A stretch of 64,000 bases of DNA, from NCBI RefSeq assembly GCF_014904705.1, contig NZ_JACZCQ010000015.1:1-64000 (forward strand), given 5' to 3'. The stretch comes from Nisaea sediminum. Its GTDB lineage: Bacteria > Pseudomonadota > Alphaproteobacteria > Thalassobaculales > Thalassobaculaceae. Under the pieces are notes generated by a model, which saw only the letters and a list, made by a program, of their open reading frames with translations, was not told where the DNA came from and did not search any database. The translations under genes were made by a program, and so were the position numbers. Below, one piece after another: positions 48,087-58,536 of this stretch (its first letter is position 1; every line of letters starts with the position of its first letter).

Positions 48087-51000
48087 ATGTCGATCAAAGC
48101 CGCCATTTATCATCTGACACACTACAAATACGACCGTCCGGTGGTGCTCGGTCCGCAGATCATTCGGCTTCGGCCCGCCCCACACAGCCGGACGCGGGTG
48201 ATCTCGCACGCGCTGAAGGTCAGTCCGTCCGGTCATTTCGTGAACCACCAGCAGGATCCCTACGGCAACTGGCTTGCCCGCTTCGTTTTTCCCGAACCGG
48301 TCACCGAGCTGAAGATCGAGGTCGACCTGACCGCCGACATGACCGTCTACAATCCCTTCGACTTCTTCGTCGAGGAAACTGCCGAAAAATGGCCCTTCGC
48401 CTATGGTGAGGATATCGAGCCGGATCTGGTCATCTACCGGACGCCGGAGCCGGTCGGACCGCTCCTGCAGACGTTCCTCGATACGATAGACCGGAATGAG
48501 ACAGGCACCGTCGACCTGGCGGTTGGGCTGAACACCCGGCTGTCTCAGGAAATCGACTACGTGATCCGGATGGAGCCGGGGGTGCAGACGCCCGAAGAGA
48601 CGCTGGGCGTCTGCAAGGGGTCCTGCCGGGATACCAGCTGGCTTCTGGTGCAGATCCTGCGCAACCTCGGCTTTGCGGCGCGCTTCGTCTCCGGCTACCT
48701 GATCCAGCTCAAGCCCGACCTGGTCTCGCTCGACGGGCCCGCCGGGACGGACAAGGACTTCACCGACCTGCATGCCTGGGCCGAGGCCTATATCCCCGGC
48801 GCCGGATGGATCGGCCTCGATCCGACGTCGGGGCTTCTGACCGGTGAGAGCCATATCCCGCTGGCCGCCACCCCGCATTACCGCAACGCCGCGCCGATCA
48901 CCGGCATGGCGAGCGCGGCCAATGTCGATTTCGCCTTCGACATGCAGGTCAGCCGGGTGGCGGAGCACCCGCGGATCACCAAGCCGTTCTCGGACGAGTC
49001 CTGGGCGGCACTTGACGCGCTTGGCAAATCGGTCGATGCCGCGCTCAAGGCGGGCGACGTGCGTTTGACCATGGGCGGCGAGCCGACCTTCGTGTCGATC
49101 GACGATTTCGAGTCCGACGAGTGGAACACCTCGGCCGTCGGTCCGACCAAGCGCGCGCTGGCCGACAGTCTGATCCGCCGCCTGCGCGACGAGTTCGCGC
49201 CAAACGGGTTCCTGCATTACGGCCAGGGCAAATGGTATCCCGGAGAGACCCTTCCACGCTGGACCTTCTCGCTCTACTGGCGGCGCGACGGCAAGCCGGT
49301 CTGGTCGGACGCGGGATTGATTGCCGAGGAAGGCACAGAGACCGGCGCGAAGCCGGAGCAGGCGGAGGCCCTGCTGCAGGGGATCGCCGAAGAGCTCGGC
49401 GTGGCGGAGGAGTTCGTGGTGCCGGCTTACGAGGATCCGGCGCTCTGGGTCGTGAAGGAAGGCAATCTTCCGGAGAACGTCACGCCGCAGGATTCCAAGC
49501 TGGAGGATCCCGAGGAACGCAACCGCATTGCCCGGGTATTCTCCCGCGGGCTGACAAAGCCGTCCGGCTATGTCCTGCCTGTCCAGCGCTGGCAGTCGAA
49601 GGCGACCGGCACGAAATGGCGCTCGGAGAAATGGAAGACACGGCGCGGCACGATTTACCTTGTGCCGGGCGACAGTCCGGTCGGCTACCGTCTGCCGCTC
49701 GGCACCCTGCCGCACGTGCCGGCGGCGGATTATCCCTATGTCTATCCGATGGATCCCTCCATGCCGCGGGGGCCTTTGCCCGATCCGGCGGAGCGCGAGC
49801 AGATGCGGGCGTCTTTCGTCGCTGCCGAACCGGTGCAGGAACGTGTCGAGCAGGAGGTTGGCGATTTGTCGGGCGCCGTGCGTACGGCGCTTTCGATCGA
49901 GCTGCGCGATGGCAGGCTCTGTATCTTCATGCCGCCGGTGGAGGAACTCGAAGATTATCTCGAGTTGATCGCCGCGGCGGAGAAGGCCGCGAAATCGCTG
50001 GGGGTTGCGGTGCATATCGAAGGCTATGCCCCGCCGCACGATCCGCGCCTCAACGTGATCCGCGTCGCTCCCGATCCGGGCGTGATCGAGGTGAACATCC
50101 ATCCCGCGTCAAGCTGGGACGAGTGCGTCGCGATCACCGAGGCTGTTTACGAGGCCGCGCGGCAGACCCGGCTCGGCGCCGACAAGTTCATGATCGACGG
50201 CAGGCATACCGGCACCGGTGGCGGCAACCACGTGGTCGTCGGCGGGGCGACGCCGCTCGATAGCCCCTTCATCCGCCGCCCCGATCTGCTGAAGAGCATC
50301 ATCCTCTACTGGCAGCGTCATCCGAGCCTGTCCTATCTCTTCTCCGGCCTCTTCATCGGCCCGACCAGCCAGGCACCGCGGGTCGACGAGGCGCGTCATG
50401 ACAGCCTCTACGAGCTCGAGATCGCCCTTGCGCAGATCCCGAAGGCGGAGGAGGCGGAGCGGGTGGTGCCCTGGCTCACCGACCGGCTGCTACGCAACAT
50501 TCTGACGGACGTGACCGGCAATACGCACCGGGCCGAAATCTGCATCGACAAGATGTATTCGCCCGACGGTCCGACCGGGCGCCTCGGTCTAATCGAGTTC
50601 CGCGGTTTCGAGATGCCGCCGAACCCGCGCATGAGCCTGGCGCAGCAGCTCTTGATCCGCGCCATCATCGCCCGGCTATGGGCGGTCCCGCTCGAGGGCA
50701 ATCCGGTCCGCTGGGGCACGACCTTGCATGACCGCTTCATGCTGCCGCATTTCGTCTGGGAGGATTTTGGCGAGGTCCTCGGCGACCTGGCGGACCACGG
50801 CTTCCCGCTCCGGTCCGAATGGTACGAGGCCCAGGCCGAGTTCCGCTTCCCGTTCTGCGGCGAGGTCAGTTACGAGGGCGTGGACCTGGAAATCCGGCAG
50901 GCGCTGGAGCCGTGGCTGGTGCTGGGCGAAACCGGGGCGATCGGCGGCACCGTGCGCTATACAGACAGCTCCACCGAGCGGCTGCAGGTCAAGCTCACCG

Positions 51001-51395
51001 CTGCCGATGCCTCACGCTACCGGGTGGTCTGCAACGGCCGCGCGGTGCCTTTACAGAAGACGGCGGAGAACGGTGTCGGTGTGGGAGGCGTGCGCTACAA
51101 GGCCTGGCAGCCGGCGAGTGCGATGCATCCGGTGCTGCCGGTCGACGCGCCGCTGGTCTTCGACATCTACGACACCTGGACGGGGCGGGCGCTCGGGGGC
51201 TGCAAGTACCATGTGGCCCATCCCGGTGGGCGGAACTACGAGACCTTCCCCGTGAACGGTCACGAAGCCGAGGCGCGGCGGCTGGCGCGATTCGAGGCGC
51301 ACAGCCACAGCCCGGGGCACTACGAGCCGCAGGTGGACAGGCCGCATCCGGAATTTCCGTTCACGCTCGACCTGCGACGTCCGCCAGGCCCGTGA
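48087..51395 (+). CDS. Transglutaminase-like family protein with DUF2126
   Basis: A 1102-residue protein. Residues 1-290 are a bacterial transglutaminase-like domain: [20 protein letters not shown] at the start, the catalytic Cys in [20 protein letters not shown] and the His in [20 protein letters not shown]. The remaining ~800 residues are DUF2126, with [40 protein letters not shown] and [20 protein letters not shown]. The triad suggests amide chemistry or proteolysis. Such proteins often cluster with an alpha-E or circularly permuted ATP-grasp pair, absent here. ATG 48087 follows GAGGG. Confidence 0.9.
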   Translation: MSIKAAIYHLTHYKYDRPVVLGPQIIRLRPAPHSRTRVISHALKVSPSGHFVNHQQDPYGNWLARFVFPEPVTELKIEVDLTADMTVYNPFDFFVEETAEKWPFAYGEDIEPDLVIYRTPEPVGPLLQTFLDTIDRNETGTVDLAVGLNTRLSQEIDYVIRMEPGVQTPEETLGVCKGSCRDTSWLLVQILRNLGFAARFVSGYLIQLKPDLVSLDGPAGTDKDFTDLHAWAEAYIPGAGWIGLDPTSGLLTGESHIPLAATPHYRNAAPITGMASAANVDFAFDMQVSRVAEHPRITKPFSDESWAALDALGKSVDAALKAGDVRLTMGGEPTFVSIDDFESDEWNTSAVGPTKRALADSLIRRLRDEFAPNGFLHYGQGKWYPGETLPRWTFSLYWRRDGKPVWSDAGLIAEEGTETGAKPEQAEALLQGIAEELGVAEEFVVPAYEDPALWVVKEGNLPENVTPQDSKLEDPEERNRIARVFSRGLTKPSGYVLPVQRWQSKATGTKWRSEKWKTRRGTIYLVPGDSPVGYRLPLGTLPHVPAADYPYVYPMDPSMPRGPLPDPAEREQMRASFVAAEPVQERVEQEVGDLSGAVRTALSIELRDGRLCIFMPPVEELEDYLELIAAAEKAAKSLGVAVHIEGYAPPHDPRLNVIRVAPDPGVIEVNIHPASSWDECVAITEAVYEAARQTRLGADKFMIDGRHTGTGGGNHVVVGGATPLDSPFIRRPDLLKSIILYWQRHPSLSYLFSGLFIGPTSQAPRVDEARHDSLYELEIALAQIPKAEEAERVVPWLTDRLLRNILTDVTGNTHRAEICIDKMYSPDGPTGRLGLIEFRGFEMPPNPRMSLAQQLLIRAIIARLWAVPLEGNPVRWGTTLHDRFMLPHFVWEDFGEVLGDLADHGFPLRSEWYEAQAEFRFPFCGEVSYEGVDLEIRQALEPWLVLGETGAIGGTVRYTDSSTERLQVKLTAADASRYRVVCNGRAVPLQKTAENGVGVGGVRYKAWQPASAMHPVLPVDAPLVFDIYDTWTGRALGGCKYHVAHPGGRNYETFPVNGHEAEARRLARFEAHSHSPGHYEPQVDRPHPEFPFTLDLRRPPGP

Positions 51396-51420
51396 GGCGC
51401 CGCCCAATTTCACAGGGTTT

Positions 51421-52470
51421 TCAGGCGGCGGGCGTGGCCCTGTTCGCCGAGATCAGCTCATGGACGAATTTCAGCTTCTCGAGAATCGCCGGCGTCAGCA
51501 CGAATGGATAATAGTCCTGGTTGCCGAGCGAGCGGTTCATCGCGTTCATTGCCACGGTGAGCGGAACCCAGTGATCGATCAGTTCCTGGACCTCCGCGAC
51601 ATGAAAGGGATCCTCGAGCTGGACCAGTGGCGGCTCGTCTGCACGGAGCGGCTGCGGGTTGATCCCGTAGGCGTAAGCCGTTTCCAGTCCGTCGACCATG
51701 TGGAAGTAATGCGCCCAGGTCTCGGCGAAATCCTCCCATGGATGGGCCGCTGCGTAGGCGCTCACATAGGAGATCTGCCATCCCGGCATCGGACCGTTGA
51801 CGTAATGGGCCTTTAGTGCTTCCGCATAGTCGTTGCTCTCGTCCCCGAAACAGGCGCGGAACGCCTCGGTCGCGGGTTTCTCCCCGATCAGCTTGGTCCA
51901 GTAATAATGCCCGAGCTCATGCCGGAAATGGCCGAGCACTGTCCTGTAGGGCTCGTCCATCTCGGCCCGGGTTTGCTCGCGGACGATATCGTCCGCCTCG
52001 GCGATATTGATCGTGATGCGGCCGTTCGCATGCCCGGTCATGATCCGCTCGGCCGTGCCGTCGGGGCCGATCTCGTCGTTGAGGAACGCGAAGTGCAGAG
52101 ATCCGGATGATCCTTCCGGTCCGCTCTCCATCGGCAGTTTGAACTTGATCATCGCGTAGAACAGACGCCGCTTGGAACGTTCCAGCCGGGACCAACGGGA
52201 GACGTTCATCTCGACGGAAAGATCCGGTATCAGTGTTGTATGGCGGCAGCTGAGGCAGAGCTCGTGATCGTCACTCTCGGAAAGCCAGTTGCAGCCGATC
52301 AGGTCGCGGTTTGCGCAGGGCCTGGCGCCGGCGGCTCCATCGTTGTCGAGAGGTAGTGCCAGAATGCGGTCTTCCGGCGGCAGATACCCCAGCAGGGACG
52401 AACACCATACGCATTGGCTATTGCTGAAATGAACTTCATTTCCGCAGCTGGGACACAAGAAACGGCGCAA
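51421..52470 (-). CDS. Putative zinc-binding metallopeptidase
   Basis: A 349-residue protein. Two N-terminal zinc ribbons (FLCPSCGNEVHFSNSQCVWC and CLSCRHTTL) precede a peptidase-like domain containing HFRHELGHYYW, the HExxH zinc site near residue 190. EDFAETWAHYFHMVDGLETA carries the downstream Glu/His. The family often occurs near the DUF2126 genes, and it is convergent with that gene here. The biological substrate is unknown. Confidence 0.85.
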   Translation of the reverse strand: MRRFLCPSCGNEVHFSNSQCVWCSSLLGYLPPEDRILALPLDNDGAAGARPCANRDLIGCNWLSESDDHELCLSCRHTTLIPDLSVEMNVSRWSRLERSKRRLFYAMIKFKLPMESGPEGSSGSLHFAFLNDEIGPDGTAERIMTGHANGRITINIAEADDIVREQTRAEMDEPYRTVLGHFRHELGHYYWTKLIGEKPATEAFRACFGDESNDYAEALKAHYVNGPMPGWQISYVSAYAAAHPWEDFAETWAHYFHMVDGLETAYAYGINPQPLRADEPPLVQLEDPFHVAEVQELIDHWVPLTVAMNAMNRSLGNQDYYPFVLTPAILEKLKFVHELISANRATPAA

Positions 52471-53108
52471 TGTGGTTCATCTCTCCGGAGCCGCGGATGT
52501 CTTCCCCGGCCGCATTAGATTGGGATATGCGCTCGTGCGCGATGAGGATTGTCAGGGCTGGTTTAGGGTCAATGCAAGTCCGTTCGGTAGCAGGCCGAGA
52601 CGACCGGGGTAATTACCAATCGACGGCGAACCGCATCAAGGTTTTGCTGATGACACCAAGCGGCCGCGTGCGCGGATTACCTCACAGCTCATCGGTGCCG
52701 CGAGTTCGGTCCTGTCTGCAATCCGGATCTTGATTGCCCCCGCAACCGGCTCGCGCAGGCAGGTCGGATCGTAATCTTTTCGAACAATCAATAATTGTTA
52801 TTTTTAAAAAATAGGTGAAGCCGCATGCGACTGTAGTCACAGAGTTTGTCGGTTGACGTCATCCGAAGCGCGGATTTACTGTCGTAATTTTGTATGCAAT
52901 TGAAAGTAAACTAAAAATTCAAAACCCATTAAATATTAATGTCATACGATTGAGTTCCGGCCTTTCCCTCTTTCTCTGCTTCATTCCTGTTTTCAAAAAA
53001 ATGCAAGTTCACCGGCTGTATGTGTGTCGTCATGTATGCAATGAATAATTGTATTAATTGCAGTACGAGCGGACATCCCGTCCGCGGGACGGATCCAGGG
53101 AGGAAAGC
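52471..53108. other. AT-rich intergenic region upstream of Hint gene
   Basis: No gene is seen in these ~640 bases. From about 52790 to 53060 the composition drops well below the genome average. Short repeats include AACAAT-N5-ATTGTT (near 52785). TTGACG at about 52854 could be a -35 element of a promoter for the Hint gene. No transposase or tRNA is found. Confidence 0.45.
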
Positions 53109-54752
53109 ATGGCGAGCGCAATAGACAGAGTCCTAGCAAAGAGTCCCGAACGCGAGCAGGTCGCGCTCGATGTGACGGATGGGGCGGTCCTTGAGTTCCT
53201 GCAGGACAGCTACGCCCGGGCGGGCCTCGGGCCGGAACGAGCACCCGGACTTCACAGGAAATTGCAGGAGCAGCACGAACTCGACCCGAAGGAACTCGCG
53301 GCTGCGGAGAAGAAGGCCACTGCACCGACCGCGACGATGAAAGCGCTGGACGATGACGGCTGGGAAAGCGGTGCGGTCGATGGCGGCGTCGGAAAGACGT
53401 CAAGCGGCGGATACGCTACATCGACGGGGTTTGTCACCTTCGTCGGCGGTGTTTCGTCCGCCTACAGCGTAATTCAGGTGATCGCCCCGACAGAAAACAA
53501 CAAGGTTCTGGCCAGCGGGCAGAATGCGGGTTTTGACGGCGCGACGACGGTGCCGTTGATGACCAACGCAACCGGCGCGCAGCCGATGCAGAACGATGTG
53601 AAGGTCAATATCATCTACTCCTATCAGGTGGTTCCCGGCGCGCCGCTGCAGCACAAGAGCTACCAGACGACCGTGAACGCGCTGGGCGGTTTCGAGAAAC
53701 CCACCGTCGATCAGCCCAAGCAGACAGCCGCGCATGTCGGGAACTCGGCCATCAAGATCGGTCTCGGCCGCGGCCCGATCGGTCAGAACAAGGCCGATGT
53801 CGATTACTGGTTCTGGCAGGGGACCAACGACACAACCTACGCCGTCCCGTTTGTCGGGAACGTCAATTTTCCGCAGAACGTCGACACACCGCTTACGGTC
53901 GGGACGAACTTCTTTCCGGAATTCACGCTGACGCGCACCGACGGCGGCTACAAGAAGCTCATGGGGCAAGGCCTGACCAACGCCGTCAATGGCTTCTCGG
54001 TGAGCGGTCAGACGCTGAGCTGGCGCCTGCCGGCGACGAACGAAGCCGCTACTACCAATCCGATCGTCTTCGGCGCCTTGAACTGGCAGACCGAGAGCAA
54101 CGTCTTCCTGACCGCCCAGTTTCCGGCCACGCTCGCCGACGGCACCCTCGGCTTCGCCGCTGTCGTCAGTACCGACCAGACGCCGCCGGAGACAATCGGC
54201 ACCGCTTACATCAAGCCGATCTGGTTCGTGTATCATTGCGTCGCGCCAGGCACGCTTGTGACCCTGGACGATGGTACGACCGCGAAGATCGAAGACATCT
54301 CGGTCGGACGCAAGGTGCGGGTCGGTGCGGACGGCCGAGCGCTGCCGGTCCTCGCCAACGCGGTTGCGCCACACCGGGGCGAGGCGTTTCGCCTGAAGAC
54401 GAGTGCGGGCCGGGAACTGACCATGAGCTTCGGTCACCTCGTGCTGACGCCGTTCGGTCCGCTGCGGGCGCAGGATCTGGTCACCGGCGGCGAGGTCCTG
54501 ACGGAAAAGGGAACCGAGAAGATCGTCTCGATCGAAGAGATCTTCTACGACGGGCTTTTCTACAATCTCGAGATCGACGACCCGGAGGCCGACGGCGGCT
54601 CGACGCTTTTTGCGAACGGCGTGCAGATCGGAGACATGCGCATGCAGGCCGATCACCGGCGGAGTCCGTATCGCGATGTGAAGGCATCGCTTTCGAGGAT
54701 CGATCCCGACTTTCATCAGGACTTCCTCAACCACCTCAGCTTAGCACTGTAA
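53109..54752 (+). CDS. Hint-domain protein
   Basis: A 547-residue protein. The N-terminal ~385 residues form an unrecognised module: a helical start followed by a beta-rich region (GGYATSTGFVTFVGGVSSAY; KADVDYWFWQGTNDTTYAVP). The C-terminal ~150 residues are a Hedgehog/intein domain: CVAPGTLVTLDDGTTAKIED begins with the cleavage Cys, LTMSFGHLVLTPFG supplies the block-B His, and LFYNLEIDD with LFANGVQ ends the fold. The canonical terminal His-Asn is absent, so N-side thioester cleavage without splicing is likely. No signal peptide. ATG 53109 follows GGGAGGAAAG. Confidence 0.82.
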   Translation: MASAIDRVLAKSPEREQVALDVTDGAVLEFLQDSYARAGLGPERAPGLHRKLQEQHELDPKELAAAEKKATAPTATMKALDDDGWESGAVDGGVGKTSSGGYATSTGFVTFVGGVSSAYSVIQVIAPTENNKVLASGQNAGFDGATTVPLMTNATGAQPMQNDVKVNIIYSYQVVPGAPLQHKSYQTTVNALGGFEKPTVDQPKQTAAHVGNSAIKIGLGRGPIGQNKADVDYWFWQGTNDTTYAVPFVGNVNFPQNVDTPLTVGTNFFPEFTLTRTDGGYKKLMGQGLTNAVNGFSVSGQTLSWRLPATNEAATTNPIVFGALNWQTESNVFLTAQFPATLADGTLGFAAVVSTDQTPPETIGTAYIKPIWFVYHCVAPGTLVTLDDGTTAKIEDISVGRKVRVGADGRALPVLANAVAPHRGEAFRLKTSAGRELTMSFGHLVLTPFGPLRAQDLVTGGEVLTEKGTEKIVSIEEIFYDGLFYNLEIDDPEADGGSTLFANGVQIGDMRMQADHRRSPYRDVKASLSRIDPDFHQDFLNHLSLAL

Positions 54753-54862
54753 CGCTCCAGAGCGGCCGGTCCGCTCATGCGGACCGGCCGGGCCGGGTCC
54801 TCCACCCTGAAGGCGGTTGTTGAACGCCCGGCCAGAAAAGCCATCCCAAGGAGGAACGAGTC

Positions 54863-57259
54863 ATGGCCACGCGTGTCGAAAATCAGGTTGCCGAGTCGAC
54901 TGGGATCGCCGTCGAGCGGCTGCAGGAAATCAAGAGGCGGCGGTCCCTCGATGACGAGGTGCTGCCGGAGGTGCCGCCCGAGGCCCTTATCAGATTGAAC
55001 GAACGGCTCGAGCTGCCGGATATGCCGCTGGCGCGCGAGGATTACCTCGCATTGCGCTACCGGGATGCCGAGGGCCGACTGCCGGAACCGAAACAGATCT
55101 GGCAAGCGAAGAGCGAGGCAATGGAGCTTCGCAATCTCGTGGAGCCGCGCATGGTTGCCGGCATCCCGACGGGGCCCGCGATGGCGGACATCTCCGAAGA
55201 GGGGATCGCAATGGCCAAGGCTGCGAAACCCGTCTGGAAAGAGGCCGGGCCGGGCAATATCGGCGGCCGCACGCGCTCGATCGTACCGCATCCGACGACG
55301 CCCGACCTGCTCTATGCAGGCAGCGTCGGGGGCGGGGTCTGGAGGAGCGTCGACAATGGTCAGTCGTGGCACCCGCTTGGCGACGGCATGGCCAATATGG
55401 CGGTCTGCAGCATGGCTGTTGCGCCGGACGGCGCGCTCTTCGCCGGAACCGGAGAAGGTTTCGGCAATGCGGACGCCCTGCGCGGTGCGGGGATCTTCAT
55501 CAGCCCCGGCGGTACCAGATGGTTCCAGCTGCAGAGCACGCTCACGACGGATTTCCAGTGGGTCAACCGGCTTGCGATCCTGAACGATCCCAGCGGCTAT
55601 GTCATACTCGCGGCGACGCTGTCCGGAATGATGCGCAGTTCGGACCAGGGGCAGACCTGGACCAAGCAGCTGGTCGCCAGTCTGACCGATGCAAAAGCGC
55701 ATCCGACGGACCCGTCGAAGGCGGTCGCGGCAACCAATAACGGCCGCGCCTACTATACCGACGACGGCGGCCTCACCTGGACGCGCGCGCAACCCAACCC
55801 GAATTGGGGAGCGGGACGTGTCGAACTTGCCTATGCGACGGCCAATCCGGACATCGTCTACGCATCGGTCAACCAGAACAGCGGCGAAATCTGGAAGTCG
55901 ACCGACGGCGGGCAGACCTTCACCAAGCGTGCGAGCCATACCAGCGGTGGCGCTGCGGCCAATTATCTTGGCGGGCAAGGCTGGTACGACAACGTGATCT
56001 GGGCCGGCGTGCCGAACGATCCGGATTTCGTCATGGTCGGCGGAATCGATCTCTGGCGATCGACGGATGGCGGCGACACCCTGACGCGGATCAGTTCATG
56101 GTGGCTCTGGAACAGCGGATCCGTCCATGCCGACCACCACGTCATAGTGCCGTCGCGCGGCTTCGACGGCGTCAACAACAAGGCGGTTTATTTCGGCAAT
56201 GACGGCGGGATCTATCGGGCCGACAATGTCCTGACGGCCGGGACTCCAACGACCACAACCGGGTGGAGCAAGCTCAACAATGAGTACGCCGTCACCCAGT
56301 TCTACTACGGTGCGGGCAACAACGGTTCGGGCCAGATCGTGGCGGGCGCGCAGGACAACGGCACGCTGACGACGACGACGGCGACGGGGCAGAACTGGTA
56401 CAACCTGTTCGGTGGCGACGGGGGAGCCTGCGGCGCCGATCAGAACGACAACAAGACGTTCTACGGCGAATATGTCTACCTCCAGATTTTCCGTTCGACC
56501 GATACGGCGAATTCCGGAAGCTATATCTGGGGTCAGGGCAAGCCGGCTCCGTACCTGCTGAGCGATGCCGGGTCCGGCGCCACGTCGCTCTTCATCTCTC
56601 CCTTCAAGGTCGATCCGAACCAGACCCAGCGTATTCTGGCCGGCGGGACGTCGCTGTGGCGGACGAACGACGCGAAGGCAGCGATCACCGGGGCCACCGG
56701 TCCGAGCTGGGAGAACATCAAGGCCAGTTCCGCGGCTTCCGGGAGGATCAGCGCGATCGCGATCGCTCCCTCCTCGTCGGACGTGGTGATGGTCGGGTAC
56801 CAGTGGGGGCAGGTCTGGCATTCGACGAATGCCACGAACGCCACGCCGACCTGGACGAGAAACGGTCCGTCCGGTGTGCCATATTGCACCTCGGTGTGCG
56901 TCGATCCGACAAACACGGATATCCGCTACGCGACCTTCGGCGGATATGGCGGCAGCTCGGTCTGGCGCTATTCGAGCGCAAACACGCCAAACTGGAATAA
57001 CATCACGCCGCAAAATTTCCGGGTTCCGGTACACAGTATCGCGGTGCATCCGGCGCACAACAACTGGCTCTATATCGGAACCGATTCCGGTCTCTGGGTC
57101 AGCGACGACAGCGGTGCGACCTGGGAGGCCGGAAATGCGGCACCCACCAATTGTGCCATCTTCGACTTGTTCTGGATGGGTGAGACCCTGGTCATCGTGA
57201 CCCACGGCCGCGGCGTCTTCACGGTCGACCTGAGCGCGACCCCGGACCCGTCGGTCTGA
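54863..57259 (+). CDS. Asp-box (BNR/sortilin-like) beta-propeller protein
   Basis: A 798-residue protein. After a ~120-residue helical start, a large beta-propeller region contains repeated Asp-box motifs: SVDNGQSW, SSDQGQTW, TDDGGLTW, STDGGQTF, STDGGDTL and SDDSGATW. These blades resemble sialidase-fold or VPS10 proteins, but catalytic Arg residues of sialidases are not evident. No signal peptide. It follows the Hint gene by ~110 bases after AAGGAGG and may be a partner or surface-exposed structure exported by an unusual route. Confidence 0.82.
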   Translation: MATRVENQVAESTGIAVERLQEIKRRRSLDDEVLPEVPPEALIRLNERLELPDMPLAREDYLALRYRDAEGRLPEPKQIWQAKSEAMELRNLVEPRMVAGIPTGPAMADISEEGIAMAKAAKPVWKEAGPGNIGGRTRSIVPHPTTPDLLYAGSVGGGVWRSVDNGQSWHPLGDGMANMAVCSMAVAPDGALFAGTGEGFGNADALRGAGIFISPGGTRWFQLQSTLTTDFQWVNRLAILNDPSGYVILAATLSGMMRSSDQGQTWTKQLVASLTDAKAHPTDPSKAVAATNNGRAYYTDDGGLTWTRAQPNPNWGAGRVELAYATANPDIVYASVNQNSGEIWKSTDGGQTFTKRASHTSGGAAANYLGGQGWYDNVIWAGVPNDPDFVMVGGIDLWRSTDGGDTLTRISSWWLWNSGSVHADHHVIVPSRGFDGVNNKAVYFGNDGGIYRADNVLTAGTPTTTTGWSKLNNEYAVTQFYYGAGNNGSGQIVAGAQDNGTLTTTTATGQNWYNLFGGDGGACGADQNDNKTFYGEYVYLQIFRSTDTANSGSYIWGQGKPAPYLLSDAGSGATSLFISPFKVDPNQTQRILAGGTSLWRTNDAKAAITGATGPSWENIKASSAASGRISAIAIAPSSSDVVMVGYQWGQVWHSTNATNATPTWTRNGPSGVPYCTSVCVDPTNTDIRYATFGGYGGSSVWRYSSANTPNWNNITPQNFRVPVHSIAVHPAHNNWLYIGTDSGLWVSDDSGATWEAGNAAPTNCAIFDLFWMGETLVIVTHGRGVFTVDLSATPDPSV

Positions 57260-57354
57260 GCGAAAGCGATACCGACCAGCGGAGCGGGAGCCGGCATGCG
57301 CGGCCGGCCCCCGCGCCGAGGCATGGCGGTTAACCGGAGCGCTGGAGTGTCCTC

Positions 57355-58521
57355 ATGCTGAAGAACCTGTTCCTCCTGCTCGGTGCCGACGCGCTGGTGC
57401 GGTCCGCGTACCAGATGGGCAAATCCCCGGTGCTGCCGGTCTTCGCGGCAGCGCTTGGTGCCGATGAGGTCTTTCTCGGCATCATCGTCTCGGTATCGGT
57501 GATGACCGGTATGGCGACGAAGCCGGTTTTCGGCTTTCTCTCCGACCGGTGGGGGCGCTGGATCTGGATGGTCGTCGGCGTTTCGATCTTCAGCGGCGTC
57601 CCGGTCCTCTACTGGTTCGTGACCTCGCCGAGCGAACTTTTCGCGATCCGCTCTCTCCACGGCTTCGCCACCGCCATCTTCGGGCCCGTGACGCTGGCCT
57701 ACGTCGGCAGCATGGCGCCGTACCGGAAGGCAAACTGGTTCGGCTGGTTCAGTCTCGGACGCGGCGCCGGTTACGTCATCGGCCCGGTCGCCGGAGGGTT
57801 CCTGCTGTCGGTTCTCTCTCCGCAGGCGATCTACACACTCGTCGGGTTCATCAGCCTGGCCGCGTTCATTCCGCTTGCGATGATCGACAAGGGCGCGAAA
57901 CCGGAGCGTCGCCCTCGGTTCCGGCTGCATGTCCGCCGGGCCCTGTCGACGGTGGCACGCTCGCCGGCGATCTGGTTTCTTGCCGCATACGAGACCTTCT
58001 ATTTTGTCGCTTTCTATGCCTTGAAAGCGTTCCTGCCGGTCTATGCCCTCTCTGCGGGCATGGACATCGCGATGGTCGGGCTGTTCTTCGGCCTGCAGGA
58101 ACTTGTGTCGCTTTCCTTCCGCCCGATTGCCGGCATCGTCGGGGACAGGATTGGCTACATGCGGGCGATCATGACCGGGCTTGCTCTGGTCAGCGCAGCA
58201 CTGTTCCTGCTGAGCCAGACCGATGCGGGCGCAATTCTGTTCGCGGCCGCCGTGTTGATCGGCATCGGGTCCGGATTGATCCAGCCGGCGACGCAGGCTC
58301 TGCTCTCCAACCAGGTCGGCAGCGACGATCAGGGATCGGCCTTCGGTGTGTTCGGAGCGATACGGAACGGCGGAAAGGTGCTCGGTCCGGTGCTGGGCGG
58401 GGTGCTCATTTCCGTCTATGGCTTCCACGGGACGCTGGTGCTCTTCTCGGGTATGCTGACCGTCGTGATCGCGTTGGCCGCTTTTGCCGGAGTCCGGAAA
58501 ATGGCCGCGCGGAAATCGTGA
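57355..58521 (+). CDS. MFS transporter
   Basis: A 388-residue major facilitator with ~12 membrane helices. Motif A-like GFLSDRWGRWIWMVVG lies between TM2 and TM3, and a second one, GIVGDRIGYMRAIM, after the mid-loop. The central loop is short and basic (KPERRPRFRLHVRR). It belongs to the drug-efflux-like group; the substrate is unknown. It follows the propeller gene by ~95 bases and is likely part of the same unit. Confidence 0.9.
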   Translation: MLKNLFLLLGADALVRSAYQMGKSPVLPVFAAALGADEVFLGIIVSVSVMTGMATKPVFGFLSDRWGRWIWMVVGVSIFSGVPVLYWFVTSPSELFAIRSLHGFATAIFGPVTLAYVGSMAPYRKANWFGWFSLGRGAGYVIGPVAGGFLLSVLSPQAIYTLVGFISLAAFIPLAMIDKGAKPERRPRFRLHVRRALSTVARSPAIWFLAAYETFYFVAFYALKAFLPVYALSAGMDIAMVGLFFGLQELVSLSFRPIAGIVGDRIGYMRAIMTGLALVSAALFLLSQTDAGAILFAAAVLIGIGSGLIQPATQALLSNQVGSDDQGSAFGVFGAIRNGGKVLGPVLGGVLISVYGFHGTLVLFSGMLTVVIALAAFAGVRKMAARKS

Positions 58522-58536
58522 CCGAATTCTGAGCCG

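Noticed and set aside
47760-50102. Long open frame (~780 codons) on the minus strand opposite the DUF2126 gene
   Set aside because: The product is low-complexity Arg/Gly-rich and unrecognisable, whereas the plus strand encodes a full transglutaminase/DUF2126 protein. High GC makes such antisense frames common.
52790-53060. Insertion sequence in the AT-rich gap
   Set aside because: No transposase frame, no paired terminal repeats and no target duplication are visible.
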